From NCBI RefSeq assembly GCF_003952185.1, contig NZ_RXFS01000001.1, forward strand, positions 620,001 to 684,000: DNA of 64,000 bases. Reading direction: 5' to 3'. The translations under genes were made by a program, and so were the position numbers. The notes below the pieces were generated by a model. The model was not told where the DNA came from. It saw nothing but the letters and a program-made list of their open reading frames with translations, and did no database searches. This document shows positions 9,402-18,085 of this stretch, in pieces (position 1 is the first letter of the stretch; each line of letters starts with the position of its first letter). This DNA is from Variovorax sp. 679. Lineage in GTDB: Bacteria; Pseudomonadota; Gammaproteobacteria; Burkholderiales; Burkholderiaceae_C.

Positions 9402-10610
9402 TCAGATGATTTCCAGCTCGGCGCTCAATGCGCCGGCCGACTTCATGGCCTGGAGGATCGACACCAGGTCCTGCGGATTCGCGCCCAGGCTGTTGAGCCC
9501 CTTGACCACGTCCGACAGCGAAGCGCCGCCGCGCACCATCTGGATAGCACCGCCGCCCTGGTTCACCGAGATCTGCGAGGTCTGCGTCGCCACCGTGCTG
9601 CCGCCCGAGAACGCACCCGGCTGGCTGATGACGGGCTCGGTGTTGATGACCACCGACAGGTTGCCGTGTGCGATGGCGCAGTCCTTCACGCGAACGGCCT
9701 GGTTCATCACCACCGAGCCTGTGCGCGCATTCACCACCACGCGGGCACCGGCCTGCGTGGGCGTCACTTCAAGATCCTCGAGCCGCGCGAGGAAACCCAC
9801 GCGCTGCTGCGGTTCGGGCGCGCGCACGCGGATCGAGCGCGCATCGATGGCCTCGGCCGTGCCCGAACCGAACTGCCGGTTGATCGCATCGACCGCGCGC
9901 TGCGTGGTGCCGAAGTCCGAGCGGTTGAGCTCGATCGAGAACGTGCCTTCGGCGCCCACCGCCGCTTCCACCGTGCGCTCCACCAGCGCACCGGCCGGAA
10001 TGCGTCCCGAGCTGAGCTGGTTGACCTGCACCTTGCTCCCGTTGGCCGACGCACCCGCGCCGCCGACCACCATGTTCCCCTGCGCCACCGCGTAGGTCAT
10101 GCCGTCCACGCCCTTGAGCGGCGTCATCAGCAGCGTGCCGCCGCGCAGGCTCTTCGCGTTGCCCATGGAAGACACCGTCACGTCGATGTTCTGTCCCGGC
10201 CGCGCGAACGAAGGCAGCGTGGCCGTCACCATCACCGCCGCCACGTTCTTCAGCTGCATGTTCACGCCCTGCGGAATCGTGATGCCCAGCTGCTGCAGCA
10301 TGTTGTTCAGGCTCTGCGTGGTGAACGGCGTCTGCATCGTCTGGTCGCCCGTGCCGTCGAGCCCCACCATCAGCCCGTAGCCGATCAGCGGGTTGTCGCG
10401 CACACCCTGGATGCTCGCCAGCTCCTTGAGCCGCTCCGCATGCACAGGAGCAAGGAACAAGGACGCAACCACCGCAACCGCCGCGATGCGCAAGCGAGCC
10501 CGAAAATTCGCGGGATGCCGCGGAACCGGCTTTGCCGGGCCGCAGGCATCGCTCCCTGCAAGGGGGTAGGAGAAGCGACACGAAGTGCGCGAAGCCTGGG
10601 GGTTTTCCAT
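9402..10610 (-). CDS. flgI: FlgI, flagellar P-ring protein (start uncertain)
   Basis: FlgI forms the periplasmic P ring around the rod, in peptidoglycan. The mature part begins near [22 protein letters not shown] and is full length, ending ALSAELEII. From the ATG at 10610 the protein has 402 residues, but its first 38 residues are encoded by an interspersed intergenic repeat (10504-10602) and look nothing like a FlgI N-terminus. A TTG at 10493 (codon 40) would give [19 protein letters not shown], an excellent Sec signal peptide cleaved before ERLK. Neither start has a strong ribosome site. The ATG lies two bases after the flgH stop, so coupling is possible. Confidence 0.93.
   Translation of the reverse strand: MENPQASRTSCRFSYPLAGSDACGPAKPVPRHPANFRARLRIAAVAVVASLFLAPVHAERLKELASIQGVRDNPLIGYGLMVGLDGTGDQTMQTPFTTQSLNNMLQQLGITIPQGVNMQLKNVAAVMVTATLPSFARPGQNIDVTVSSMGNAKSLRGGTLLMTPLKGVDGMTYAVAQGNMVVGGAGASANGSKVQVNQLSSGRIPAGALVERTVEAAVGAEGTFSIELNRSDFGTTQRAVDAINRQFGSGTAEAIDARSIRVRAPEPQQRVGFLARLEDLEVTPTQAGARVVVNARTGSVVMNQAVRVKDCAIAHGNLSVVINTEPVISQPGAFSGGSTVATQTSQISVNQGGGAIQMVRGGASLSDVVKGLNSLGANPQDLVSILQAMKSAGALSAELEII
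10504..10602 (-). repeat. Interspersed GC-rich repeat, copy A
   Basis: Read on the minus strand this runs from CCCCCAGGCTTCGCGCACTT to GCCGGTTCCGCGGCATCCCG. Both ends match the element at 53214-53300 almost base for base. The first 29 bases are the same apart from ends, as is the block GGCCCGGCAAAGCCGGTTCC, while the middle 30 bases differ. It contains the inverted repeat CCGGCaaAGCCGG. It lies at the flgH/flgI junction and is in frame with the start of flgI. Confidence 0.8.
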
Positions 10611-10612
10611 AT

Positions 10613-11338
10613 TCAGAACGGCATGACGTTGAGGAAGAAGCGCTGCATCCAGCCCATGTGCTGCGCCTCGTCGATATAGCCCTTGGCCGAGTACTCGATG
10701 CGTGCATCGGCCACCAATGTCGAGGGCACGGTGTTGTTGCCCGAGACGGTGCGCGGGTTCACCACGCCCGAGAAGCGGATGTATTCCGTGCCCTGGTTGA
10801 TGCCCATCTGCTTCTCGCCACTCACGAGCAGGTTGCCGTTGCCCATCACGTCCGTCACCGTGACCGTGATCACGCCGTTGAACGTGTTGTTGGCGTTGGC
10901 GCCACCCTTGGCGTTGAGCGTGTTGGTGCCCGTGAGCTTGGTGTCCTGCCCGTCGAGCAGGCCGCCGATGAGCTTGGGAATGGCGGCGAACACGCTGGTG
11001 GTGTTGCCGGTGCGGCTGGCGTTGGCGCCCGAATTCTTGGTGGCGTTGACCTTCTCGCTGATGAGGATGGTCAGGATGTCGCCGACGTTGCGCGGGCGGC
11101 GGTCTTCGAAGAGCGCATTGGCGCCCGGGCCGTCCTGGAAGATCGCACCGGGCGAGCGCCTGCTCTGCACCGCCGCGTAGTTGTCGGCGCGCGCCGTCAT
11201 CGGCTGGTGCACCAGCGGCTCGCGCGGAACCTGCGCGCAGCCGGTGGCCAGCACCGCCACCGTGACCACGAGCAGCGGCAGCAGCCGCGCCCTCGCGGCG
11301 GCGGCAGTACCGAGAAGAAGACGCAACGCCCGCAACAT
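10613..11338 (-). CDS. flgH: FlgH, flagellar L-ring lipoprotein
   Basis: A 241-residue FlgH that forms the L ring in the outer membrane. A signal peptide with lipobox ([12 protein letters not shown]) puts the lipidated Cys near residue 34. The body carries the conserved L-ring segments [20 protein letters not shown] and [20 protein letters not shown], and ends with the typical [23 protein letters not shown] place the start at ATG 11338, which overlaps the flgG TGA by one base (TGATG). A GTG one codon upstream is also possible. It lies between flgG and flgI. Confidence 0.96.
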   Translation of the reverse strand: MLRALRLLLGTAAAARARLLPLLVVTVAVLATGCAQVPREPLVHQPMTARADNYAAVQSRRSPGAIFQDGPGANALFEDRRPRNVGDILTILISEKVNATKNSGANASRTGNTTSVFAAIPKLIGGLLDGQDTKLTGTNTLNAKGGANANNTFNGVITVTVTDVMGNGNLLVSGEKQMGINQGTEYIRFSGVVNPRTVSGNNTVPSTLVADARIEYSAKGYIDEAQHMGWMQRFFLNVMPF

Positions 11339-12120
11339 CACAGCTGGGCCAGGCGCTGCAGCATCTGGTCCGAAGTCTGGACCGCCTTGCTGTTGATCTC
11401 GTACGAACGCTGGGTGGCGATCATGTTGACCAGCTCTTCCACCACGTTCACGTTCGAGGCTTCGACATAGCCCTGGCTCAGCGTGCCGGCGCCGTCGACG
11501 CCCGGGTTCACCTGGTTGGGCGCGCCCGATGCGTCGGTCTCGGCATACAGGTTCTCGCCCTTGCTCTGCAGGCCCGTCGGGTTGACGAAGGTGGCGAGCT
11601 GCAGCTGGCCGATCTGCACGGTGTTGGTGCTGCCCGCCTGCACCACCGAGACGATGCCGTCGCGGCCCACGGTGATGCTGGTGGCGTTGGCCGGCACGGT
11701 GATGGCCGGCTGCACAGGGAAGCCGCTGGCCGTGACGAGCTGGCCGTCGCGGTCGGTCTGGAACGAACCGTCGCGCGTGTACGAGGTGGTGCCGTCCGGC
11801 ATCAGCACCTGGAAGAAGCCGCTGCCGCTGATGGCAACGTCGGTCGGCTTGTCGGTCTTGGTGAGGTTGCCCTGCGAGTGGATGCGCTCGGTGGCGACCA
11901 CGTGCACGCCGGTGCCGACCTGCAGGCCCGAAGGCAGGCGCGTCTGGTCCGACGACTGGCCGCCGACCTGGCGCAGGTTCTGGTAGACCAGGTCCTCGAA
12001 CACGGCGCGGCTGCGCTTGAAGCCGGTGGTGCCGACGTTGGCGAGGTTGTTGGAAACCACGTCGAGCTGCGTCTGCTGCGCGTCGAGGCCGGTCTTGGCG
12101 ATGTAGAGGGAGCGGATCAT
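11338..12120 (-). CDS. flgG: FlgG, distal rod protein
   Basis: A 260-residue FlgG, the distal rod subunit exported by the flagellar type III system. The N-terminal flagellar basal-body rod motif is present ([20 protein letters not shown] then [20 protein letters not shown]). The C-terminal coiled-coil segment ends [20 protein letters not shown]. Length is the family norm. No signal peptide is expected. The ATG is at 12120, 56 bp after flgF. Confidence 0.97.
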   Translation of the reverse strand: MIRSLYIAKTGLDAQQTQLDVVSNNLANVGTTGFKRSRAVFEDLVYQNLRQVGGQSSDQTRLPSGLQVGTGVHVVATERIHSQGNLTKTDKPTDVAISGSGFFQVLMPDGTTSYTRDGSFQTDRDGQLVTASGFPVQPAITVPANATSITVGRDGIVSVVQAGSTNTVQIGQLQLATFVNPTGLQSKGENLYAETDASGAPNQVNPGVDGAGTLSQGYVEASNVNVVEELVNMIATQRSYEINSKAVQTSDQMLQRLAQL

Positions 12121-12176
12121 TTTCTGGAGAGTCCTGCGTGTGTGTTGCGGGGCGGGCGGGCCGGGCTGCGGATCGA

Positions 12177-12923
12177 TCAGCCGTAGGCCAGCAGCTTGTT
12201 GGCGGCCTGCGCGTTGGTGTCGGCGGTCTGCAGCGACTTCATCTGCATCTCGAAGCTGCGCGCGTTGGCGATCATTGCCACCATGGCATCGACCGGCTTG
12301 ACGTTGCTGCCTTCGACCACGCCGCTGACCAGCGTGACGGCCTCGTCGGCTTCGGCCGGCGGCTGGCCGGCGCGCATGCGGAACAGGCCGTCGTCGCCGC
12401 GCTCGAGCTCGGTGACGGCCGGGTTGACCAGCTTGAGGCGGCCGACTTCGGCAATGCCCGTGAGCGTGGTCGAGCTCGCGTCGCGCGCGCCCACCAGTCC
12501 GTTGGAGGCGATGCTGACCTGGGAGCCGGGCGGCACGGTCAGCGCGCCGTTGTCGCCCATCAACGGGCGCCCGCCCATGGTGGTGAGCTGGCCGTCGGCG
12601 CCGATCTGCAGGTTGCCGACGCGCGTGTAGGCCTCGCCGCCATCGGGCGTCTGCACCACCAGCCAGCCCTCGCCGCTCACGGCCACGTCGAGCGCGCGAC
12701 CGGTCTCGGTGAGCGGGCCGTGGGTGAAGTCGGCGCCGGGCGTGGTGGCGGCCACGAAGGCGCGCGTGGGCGCCTCCTGGCCGACCACGGGCACCGCGCG
12801 GAAGTTGGCGATCTGCGCGCGGAAGCCCGGCGTCGAGACGTTCGCCATGTTGTTGGCGACAGCGGCCTGCTGCTCCATGACCTGCTTGGCGCCGCTCATG
12901 GCGACGTACAACATGCGATCCAC
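12177..12923 (-). CDS. flgF: FlgF, proximal rod protein
   Basis: A 248-residue FlgF of the proximal rod. The N-terminal rod motif reads [20 protein letters not shown], and the C-terminal motif [19 protein letters not shown]. The likely start is GTG at 12923, giving [14 protein letters not shown] as in other FlgF proteins, with GGAG 7 bases upstream. An ATG three codons in would remove the conserved MDR. It is in the flgBCDEFGHIJ order. Confidence 0.95.
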   Translation of the reverse strand: MDRMLYVAMSGAKQVMEQQAAVANNMANVSTPGFRAQIANFRAVPVVGQEAPTRAFVAATTPGADFTHGPLTETGRALDVAVSGEGWLVVQTPDGGEAYTRVGNLQIGADGQLTTMGGRPLMGDNGALTVPPGSQVSIASNGLVGARDASSTTLTGIAEVGRLKLVNPAVTELERGDDGLFRMRAGQPPAEADEAVTLVSGVVEGSNVKPVDAMVAMIANARSFEMQMKSLQTADTNAQAANKLLAYG

Positions 12924-12957
12924 TGGGTGCTCCTGGTGTCGGTCGTTGGGCGTTGCG

Positions 12958-14178
12958 TCAGCGGATGTTCATCAGCGTCTGCATGACCTGGTCCTGCGTC
13001 TTCACGGTCTGCGCGTTGGCCTGGTAGTTGCGCTGCGCGACGATGAGGTTGACCAGCTCGGACGTGAGGTCGACGTTGGACGACTCGAGCGCGCCAGACT
13101 TCAGCGCGCCGAGCTTGGTGCCTTCGCCCGGCGTGCCGGTGAGCGCATTGCCCGATGCCTGCGTCTCGGCCCACACGTTGTCGCCCTTGGGCGCAAGGCC
13201 GTTGGGATTGGCGAACGAGGACAGCACGATCTGGCCCAGCAGCTTGGTCTGCTCGTTGGAGAACTTGCCGGTGATGGTGCCGTCGGCGTTGATCGAGAAC
13301 GAGGTGAGTTCGCCCGAGCGGTAGCCGTCCTGCGCGAGCTTGCTCATGGCGTTGGCGGCGCCGAACTGGGTGGTGCCCGTGAGGTCGACCGAAGCGGTGA
13401 GCGCCGCGGCGCCGTTGGTGAAGTTGAGCGTGCCGAGGCTCAACTGGCCGCTGGCCGGCGCGGTCATCTTTCCGGCGGAGTCGAAAGTCAGGGTGCCGAG
13501 CGCGGCACCGGCGTTGAGCGCCGTGCCGTCGGCCGTGCCGTACACGCTCCAGGTGTTGGCGGGGGTGGCGCTCTTCACGAAGTAGACGGACACGTCGTGC
13601 GGGTTGCCCAGCGAGTCGTAGATGGGACCGACGGCGTTCGAGTAGTTGAAGGTTCCGGAATCGGTCGCGTTGAAGGGCGTCTTGGTGGGCGTGACCAGGC
13701 GCGCGTCGAGGTTGAACTCGGCGTCGATGGCGGTCGTGGCCTTGGGCGTCATGGCCGCGGTCGGGATCTGGATGGCCGCCGGCGTGCCGCCGCTGATGCC
13801 GCCGCTGGCGTTCACGCCGAAGCCGGTGAGGCGCAGGCCCGAGGAGTTGACGATGTAGCCGTCCTTGTCGCGCGTGAACTGGCCGTTGCGCGAGTACATG
13901 ACTTCGCCGGTGGCGCTGCTCAGGCGGAAGAAACCGTCGCCGTTGAGGATGGCCACGTCCAGCGGGCGGCTGCTCGACTGCGTCACGCCCTGCGTGAAGT
14001 TCTGCACCACGCCCGATACCGATGCGCCGAGGCCGACGCGCGAGCCGGCATACACGTCCTGGAAGGTGGCGGCGGCCGACTTGAAGCCGACGGTGCCGGA
14101 GTTGGCGATGTTGTTGCCGATGACGTCGAGATTGGCTGCGGCCACGCCGAGCCCGCTGATACCTTGGGAAAAAGCCAT
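12958..14178 (-). CDS. flgE: FlgE, flagellar hook protein
   Basis: A 406-residue hook subunit. The N-terminal MAFSQGISGLGVAAANLDVI and NNIANSGTVGFKSA form the rod/hook export and polymerisation motif. The variable central domain (about 90-330) is rich in Thr, Ala and Gly. The C-terminal helix ends VAQRNYQANAQTVKTQDQVM. FlgE forms the universal joint between rod and filament and polymerises under the FlgD cap. Length is in the common range for beta-proteobacterial FlgE. Confidence 0.97.
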   Translation of the reverse strand: MAFSQGISGLGVAAANLDVIGNNIANSGTVGFKSAAATFQDVYAGSRVGLGASVSGVVQNFTQGVTQSSSRPLDVAILNGDGFFRLSSATGEVMYSRNGQFTRDKDGYIVNSSGLRLTGFGVNASGGISGGTPAAIQIPTAAMTPKATTAIDAEFNLDARLVTPTKTPFNATDSGTFNYSNAVGPIYDSLGNPHDVSVYFVKSATPANTWSVYGTADGTALNAGAALGTLTFDSAGKMTAPASGQLSLGTLNFTNGAAALTASVDLTGTTQFGAANAMSKLAQDGYRSGELTSFSINADGTITGKFSNEQTKLLGQIVLSSFANPNGLAPKGDNVWAETQASGNALTGTPGEGTKLGALKSGALESSNVDLTSELVNLIVAQRNYQANAQTVKTQDQVMQTLMNIR

Positions 14179-14248
14179 GATGGTTCCTTGCTTGTTGGTT
14201 TCGGTGCGTTGGATGCGATGGGTGTGCTGGGTACGTCCGGGAGGGCGC

Positions 14249-14935
14249 TCAGAGGAACAGGCGCACGTCGGACAGGCCGATGCTCGCGCCCGAGGCCAGC
14301 TCGAGCGTGATGCCGCTGGCGCCCTGCTTCACGGCCGCGACCTGCGAGAAGGTCAGCGCGGTGGCCTTCACCGTCGTGCCGCCATTGCTTGCGTCGACGG
14401 TGAAGCGGTAGGCGCCCGCGGGCACCACGTTGCCGGCGTCGTCCTTGCCGTCCCAGGTGACGGCGTTGACGCCCTCGGTCATGGAGCCGCCGTTGATGGT
14501 GCGCACCACCTTGCCGGTGGAGTCGACGATCTTGATGTCGACGTCGGATGCCGTGCCCGGCAGCTGCACGGCGAAGGCCTGCGTGGCCGGGTCCTTGCCG
14601 GCTTCGGGCGTCTTGGTGGTGAGCACGTCGCCCGGCGACAGCACGTTGTAGCCGATGAGCGAGGTGGCCTGCAGCAGCTGGTTGGAGCTGGTCTGGCTCA
14701 CCAGGCCCGACAGCGTGCTGTTGAGCTTCTCGATGCCGCTCACGGTGCTCATCTGCGCGAGTTGCGAGGTGAGCTCGGCGTTCTGCATCGGGTTGAGCGG
14801 GTCCTGGTTGTTCAGCTGCGTGACGAGCAGCTTCAGGAAGCGCTGCTCGCTGTCGGCGTTCGACGTGCTGCTGTTGCTGTTCACCGCGGAAGCGGCGTTC
14901 TGACCGGTGATTGACGAGGTGTCGGAAATGGCCAT
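14249..14935 (-). CDS. flgD: FlgD, hook-cap/scaffold protein
   Basis: A 228-residue FlgD starting at ATG 14935. The conserved N-terminal block (about 25-80) reads FLKLLVTQLNNQDPLNPMQN and ELTSQLAQMSTVSGIEKLN. The C-terminal half has the FlgD Ig/Tudor-like fold with AVTWDGKDDAGNVVPAGAYR. It caps the growing hook and is discarded afterwards. The frame is open much further upstream, but a FlgD does not need it and the extra segment is low-complexity antisense of flgBC. It lies between flgC and flgE. Confidence 0.95.
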   Translation of the reverse strand: MAISDTSSITGQNAASAVNSNSSTSNADSEQRFLKLLVTQLNNQDPLNPMQNAELTSQLAQMSTVSGIEKLNSTLSGLVSQTSSNQLLQATSLIGYNVLSPGDVLTTKTPEAGKDPATQAFAVQLPGTASDVDIKIVDSTGKVVRTINGGSMTEGVNAVTWDGKDDAGNVVPAGAYRFTVDASNGGTTVKATALTFSQVAAVKQGASGITLELASGASIGLSDVRLFL

Positions 14936-14970
14936 GGCGCGTTCGTGCCTGTTCTTTCGTGTTGGGGGGG

Positions 14971-15393
14971 TTACTGGCCGATGGACAGCGTCTTGACCAT
15001 CAGCGTCTTGGCCGTGTTGAGCACTTCGACGTTGGCCTGGTAGCTGCGCGAGGCGGAGATCATGTTGGTCATCTCCTCGACCACGTTGACGTTGGGCATC
15101 GCGACGTAGCCCTCGGCGTTGGCGTGCGGGCTCTTCGGGTCGAACACGAGCCGCGGCGGCGATGGGTCCTCGACGACACCGGCGACCTTCACGCCGCCGA
15201 TGTCTCCCCCGCCGTATGCGGAGGGCGCGACCTGGAACACCACCTGCTTCGCGCGGTAGGGCATGCCGTCGGGGCCGGCCACGCTCTCGGCGTTGGCCAT
15301 GTTGCTCGCGGTCACGTTCATGCGCTGCGACTGCGCGGCCATGGCGGAACCCGCCACGTTGAAGATGTTCATGGAAGTGCTGTTGAAGGGCAT
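14971..15393 (-). CDS. flgC: FlgC, proximal rod protein
   Basis: A 140-residue FlgC. It starts [20 protein letters not shown], has [20 protein letters not shown] as the rod-protein motif, and ends with [20 protein letters not shown]. It is exported by the flagellar type III apparatus and assembles in the proximal rod. It follows flgB by 27 bp. Confidence 0.97.
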   Translation of the reverse strand: MPFNSTSMNIFNVAGSAMAAQSQRMNVTASNMANAESVAGPDGMPYRAKQVVFQVAPSAYGGGDIGGVKVAGVVEDPSPPRLVFDPKSPHANAEGYVAMPNVNVVEEMTNMISASRSYQANVEVLNTAKTLMVKTLSIGQ

Positions 15394-15420
15394 GGAGGCT
15401 TCTGCCGGTTGCTTGCGGGC

Positions 15421-15831
15421 TTACTGCTGGATCGCCGAGAGCATCGACTTGATCTTCGAGTTGATGACGGTGAGGTTGGACTCGTAGCGCAGCGCGTTGT
15501 CGGCGAAGGCGATGCGCTCGACGTCCATCTCGACGGTATTGCCGTCGAGGCTGGACTGGTTGGGCACGCGATACAGCAGGTCCTTGTCGGACACGGCCTG
15601 CGCCTGCCCCGCCAGGTGGCGCGACGAGGTGGTGGCGAGCGACACCGACTGCGACGACGTGCGGCCGCGCTCGACGGCGTCGCTCAGGCGGGCGCTGAAG
15701 TCGAAGTCGCGCGCCTTGTAGTTGGGCGTGTCCGCATGGGCGATGTTGGCCGCAATAACCTCCTGGCGCTCCGCGCGGAGGTTGAGGGCTTCGCGGTTGA
15801 AGCGAAGCGCCGCATCCAGCTTGTCGATCAT
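15421..15831 (-). CDS. flgB: FlgB, proximal rod protein; first gene of the flg operon
   Basis: A 136-residue FlgB. The start ATG at 15831 is preceded by GGAAAGAAC. It begins MIDKLDAALRFNREALNLRA, with VIAANIAHADTPNYKARDFD as the rod motif and a typical VNAL-type C-terminus (LRYESNLTVINSKIKSMLSA). It heads flgBCDEFGHIJ and is transcribed divergently from flgA across about 220 bp. No convincing FliA or sigma-54 promoter is visible on this strand, which suits an FlhDC-type class II promoter; this was not confirmed. Confidence 0.96.
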   Translation of the reverse strand: MIDKLDAALRFNREALNLRAERQEVIAANIAHADTPNYKARDFDFSARLSDAVERGRTSSQSVSLATTSSRHLAGQAQAVSDKDLLYRVPNQSSLDGNTVEMDVERIAFADNALRYESNLTVINSKIKSMLSAIQQ

Positions 15832-16053
15832 GTTCTTTCCATCCGTTGAGGCATCGCCAACGCACAAGGCGCAGCGACAGATGGAAAGCGAGTCTATGCA
15901 TGGCCCGCGTTTGCAATCGCCCGAACAAAGGGGGTTTTCGCCTGCTGCTCGCACCTTCGATCGGCGGATGGATTTCTAGAATTTCCGGGCGGCGTCATGC
16001 CTTCCTCCAGCGTGGCGCACCGCGACCCAGGCCCTCTCTTGCACACATATCCG

Positions 16054-16758
16054 ATGACCTTTTCCGAGCTTCGCGATCACGTCCTGCGCACCGTGCTGCC
16101 GGCACTTGTGGCTGCGGCGTGCACGGCATCCGCGCCCGCGTTCGCCGCCGACACCGCGAGCGCGGTCATCGAGAAATACCTGCAGGTGCAGACGGCCGGC
16201 CTGCCGGGCAAGGTGACGATCAGCCTCGAAGGACGCGGCACCGCCGCGCTGCCCGCCTGCGACACGCCCGAGGCCTTCCTGCCGCCGGGCGCGACGCCAT
16301 GGGGCCGTGTGTCCGTGGGCGTTCGCTGCCAGACGGAGCGGCCGTGGACGCGCTTCGTGCAGGCGCACGTGTCGGTGGAAGGCAGCTATTTCGTGGCCGC
16401 GCGCGCAATCGACGCGGGCCGGCCGCTGGGCGCCGGCGACGTCGCGGAGCGCACCGGCGATCTCACGCGGCTGCCGCGCTCGGTCATCACCAGCGCGACC
16501 GAGCTGGCCGGCGTGGTGACGGTCAACCGCGTGGCACCGGGAGCGCCGCTGCGCAAGGAGCTGGTGCGCGGCGTGACCGTCATCCAGCAGGGACAGGCAG
16601 TGAAAGTGGTGGCGCAGGGCCAGGGCTTCGTCGTCAGCACCGAGGCCAGGGCCATGACCGGGGCCGCCGTGGGCGCCGTGGTGCAGGCCAAGACCCGGGA
16701 CGGGCGGCTGGTCAGCGGCGTGGCGGACGAAGAGGGGCAGATCCAGCTGGCCCAGTGA
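16054..16758 (+). CDS. flgA: FlgA, P-ring assembly chaperone
   Basis: FlgA helps FlgI assemble into the P ring in the periplasm. From ATG 16054 it has 234 residues with a signal peptide ending near TASAPAFAADTA. An ATG at 15997 in the same frame would add 19 residues before the signal peptide; neither start has a clear ribosome site. The C-terminal half is the SAF domain: VAARAIDAGRPLGAGDVAER, APLRKELVRGVTVIQQGQAV, and a closing AKTRDGRLVSGVADEEGQIQ. It is divergent from flgB and upstream of flgM. Confidence 0.94.
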   Translation: MTFSELRDHVLRTVLPALVAAACTASAPAFAADTASAVIEKYLQVQTAGLPGKVTISLEGRGTAALPACDTPEAFLPPGATPWGRVSVGVRCQTERPWTRFVQAHVSVEGSYFVAARAIDAGRPLGAGDVAERTGDLTRLPRSVITSATELAGVVTVNRVAPGAPLRKELVRGVTVIQQGQAVKVVAQGQGFVVSTEARAMTGAAVGAVVQAKTRDGRLVSGVADEEGQIQLAQ

Positions 16759-16783
16759 CAAGCCGCCTCGTGCATACCCTGCC

Positions 16784-16810
16784 TAAAGTTCTTGCGCCGG
16801 CTGCCGATAT
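16784..16810 (+). promoter_or_regulatory. FliA (sigma-28) promoter for flgMN
   Basis: TAAAGTTC, 11 bases, GCCGATAT. It matches the FliA consensus TAAAGTTT-N11-GCCGATAA in seven of eight positions in each element with exact spacing. It lies 26 bp before flgM, so FlgM is fed back on by the sigma factor it inhibits, as in enterobacteria. Confidence 0.93.
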
Positions 16811-16835
16811 ACGGGTCAGCCCCTGAGGAATCACC

Positions 16836-17144
16836 TTGAAAATCGATCCCCCCGCCCCCTCGGCCACGCCCCTCCCCCGAACGACCGCGGCCGGCCCCGC
16901 CCCGGCGAACGGCGCCGACGCAGCCCAGCGCGCCAAGGACGCGGCGCCGGCTTCCGCGCACATTCGCTCGCTGCCCGGCGCCACTGGTGCCGCCGCCGCG
17001 GACTTCGACGCGGCCCGCGTGGCGGCGATCCGCGAGGACATCCGCGCCGGGCGCTACCAGGTCCGCCCCGAGCGCATCGCCGACGGCCTGCTGGCAAGCG
17101 TGCGCGACCTGCTCGGCCCGAAACGCGAGGGCGGCAACGAATGA
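16836..17144 (+). CDS. flgM: FlgM, anti-sigma-28 factor
   Basis: A 102-residue FlgM. It holds FliA inactive in the cytoplasm until the hook is complete and FlgM is exported. The first 50 residues are disordered and rich in Ala and Pro. The FliA-binding region is C-terminal: VAAIREDIRAGRYQVRPERI followed by ADGLLASVRDLL. It sits directly behind a FliA promoter and overlaps flgN by four bases (ATGA). Confidence 0.93.
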   Translation: MKIDPPAPSATPLPRTTAAGPAPANGADAAQRAKDAAPASAHIRSLPGATGAAAADFDAARVAAIREDIRAGRYQVRPERIADGLLASVRDLLGPKREGGNE

Positions 17145-17599
17145 AACCGAGCCTGCTGGGCCACCTGCGCACCGAGACCGCCTGCATCGAGGAATTCCTG
17201 TCGGTGCTGGACCGCGAGGCCCGGGCGATGTCGGACGGCGCATTCAACGACCTGGCAGCCATTGCCGCCCAGAAGACGGTACTGCTGGAACGCATGGCCG
17301 AGCTGGATGCCCAGCGCGAGGCGCTGCAGGCGGCGCTGGGCTTCGGGCCCGGCCGCACGGGCGCCGATGCGGCCTCGGCGGCCAGCGGCCCGGAGACGGA
17401 ACGGGCCTGGCAGGCGCTGCTGGAGGTCGCCTCGCAGGCAAGAGACCACAACCTGCGCAACGGCTCGATGGTCTATGCGCAGCTCGATTTCACCCAACAG
17501 GCACTGCACTTCCTGCAGGCCAGCGCGCAGCTGTTCTACGGACCGGACGGCGTGCGCAGGACGCAGGCGGGCTCCGGCAACCGCCTCGCGGCGGGCTGA
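17141..17599 (+). CDS. flgN: FlgN, chaperone for hook-associated proteins
   Basis: A 152-residue helical FlgN, the export chaperone for FlgK and FlgL. The N-terminal half (LLGHLRTETACIEEFLSVLD, LAAIAAQKTVLLERMAELDA) and the C-terminal FTQQALHFLQASAQLFYGPD fit the family. It is translationally coupled to flgM. Its clients flgK and flgL are not in the window. Confidence 0.9.
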   Translation: MKPSLLGHLRTETACIEEFLSVLDREARAMSDGAFNDLAAIAAQKTVLLERMAELDAQREALQAALGFGPGRTGADAASAASGPETERAWQALLEVASQARDHNLRNGSMVYAQLDFTQQALHFLQASAQLFYGPDGVRRTQAGSGNRLAAG

Positions 17600-17603
17600 T
17601 CGC

Positions 17604-18026
17604 GTGCGCGCCGGGCTGCTGGTCGTGCTGTGGCTGTGCGCCACCGCCGCGCACGGCGCGGCAGGCGCGGCGGACGGCGTGCTGATCACGAACGTGGCGC
17701 CGGGCGTGCAGCCGGGCGACGCGATCAACCTCGGACAACTGAACCAGGCAAGCGCCGCACTGCGCGACATGGAGCGCATTGCGTACTCGGGCACGGCGAT
17801 GGCCGTGGCCATGACGGCCGCGTATGTGCCAGTGCTGCAACCGGGCGAGAAGGCCATCGGCCTAGCCGTCGGCAGCTACAAGGGCTACACGGCGGCCAGC
17901 CTGGGTTTCAGGACGCTGTCGGACGACGGACAGACGGCCTGGGGCATGACCGTCGCCAGCACGGGCCGCGACTGGGGCTTCAACGCCGGCATCGGCTGGA
18001 AGCTGCCGCGCACGGGCGACCGCTGA
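17604..18026 (+). CDS. Stand-alone YadA-type outer-membrane anchor
   Basis: A 140-residue protein read from GTG 17604, five bases after flgN. A Sec signal peptide (VRAGLLVVLWLCATAAHGAA) is followed by one YadA neck motif, ITNVAPGVQPGDAINLGQLN, and then the four-strand YadA anchor (IAYSGTAMAVAMTAAYVPVL, AIGLAVGSYKGYTAASLGFR, WGFNAGIGWKL). The normal head and stalk are absent. By family knowledge three copies would form a 12-stranded barrel; whether an unloaded barrel is made is inference. It may serve a separate partner, or be the minimal survivor of a larger adhesin. The upstream frame has no passenger-like sequence. The gene precedes a regulator gene on the same strand. Confidence 0.75.
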   Translation: MRAGLLVVLWLCATAAHGAAGAADGVLITNVAPGVQPGDAINLGQLNQASAALRDMERIAYSGTAMAVAMTAAYVPVLQPGEKAIGLAVGSYKGYTAASLGFRTLSDDGQTAWGMTVASTGRDWGFNAGIGWKLPRTGDR

Positions 18027-18085
18027 GGCAGCCGGCCGGGCCGCCTCACCAACACCACCACCATCCAGACAAGGAAGCTCCCGAC

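Noticed and set aside
15899..15914. TGGCCCG-CGT-TTGCA, a sigma-54-like site before flgA
   Set aside because: The GG to GC spacing is one base short of the invariant length, so I do not call it.
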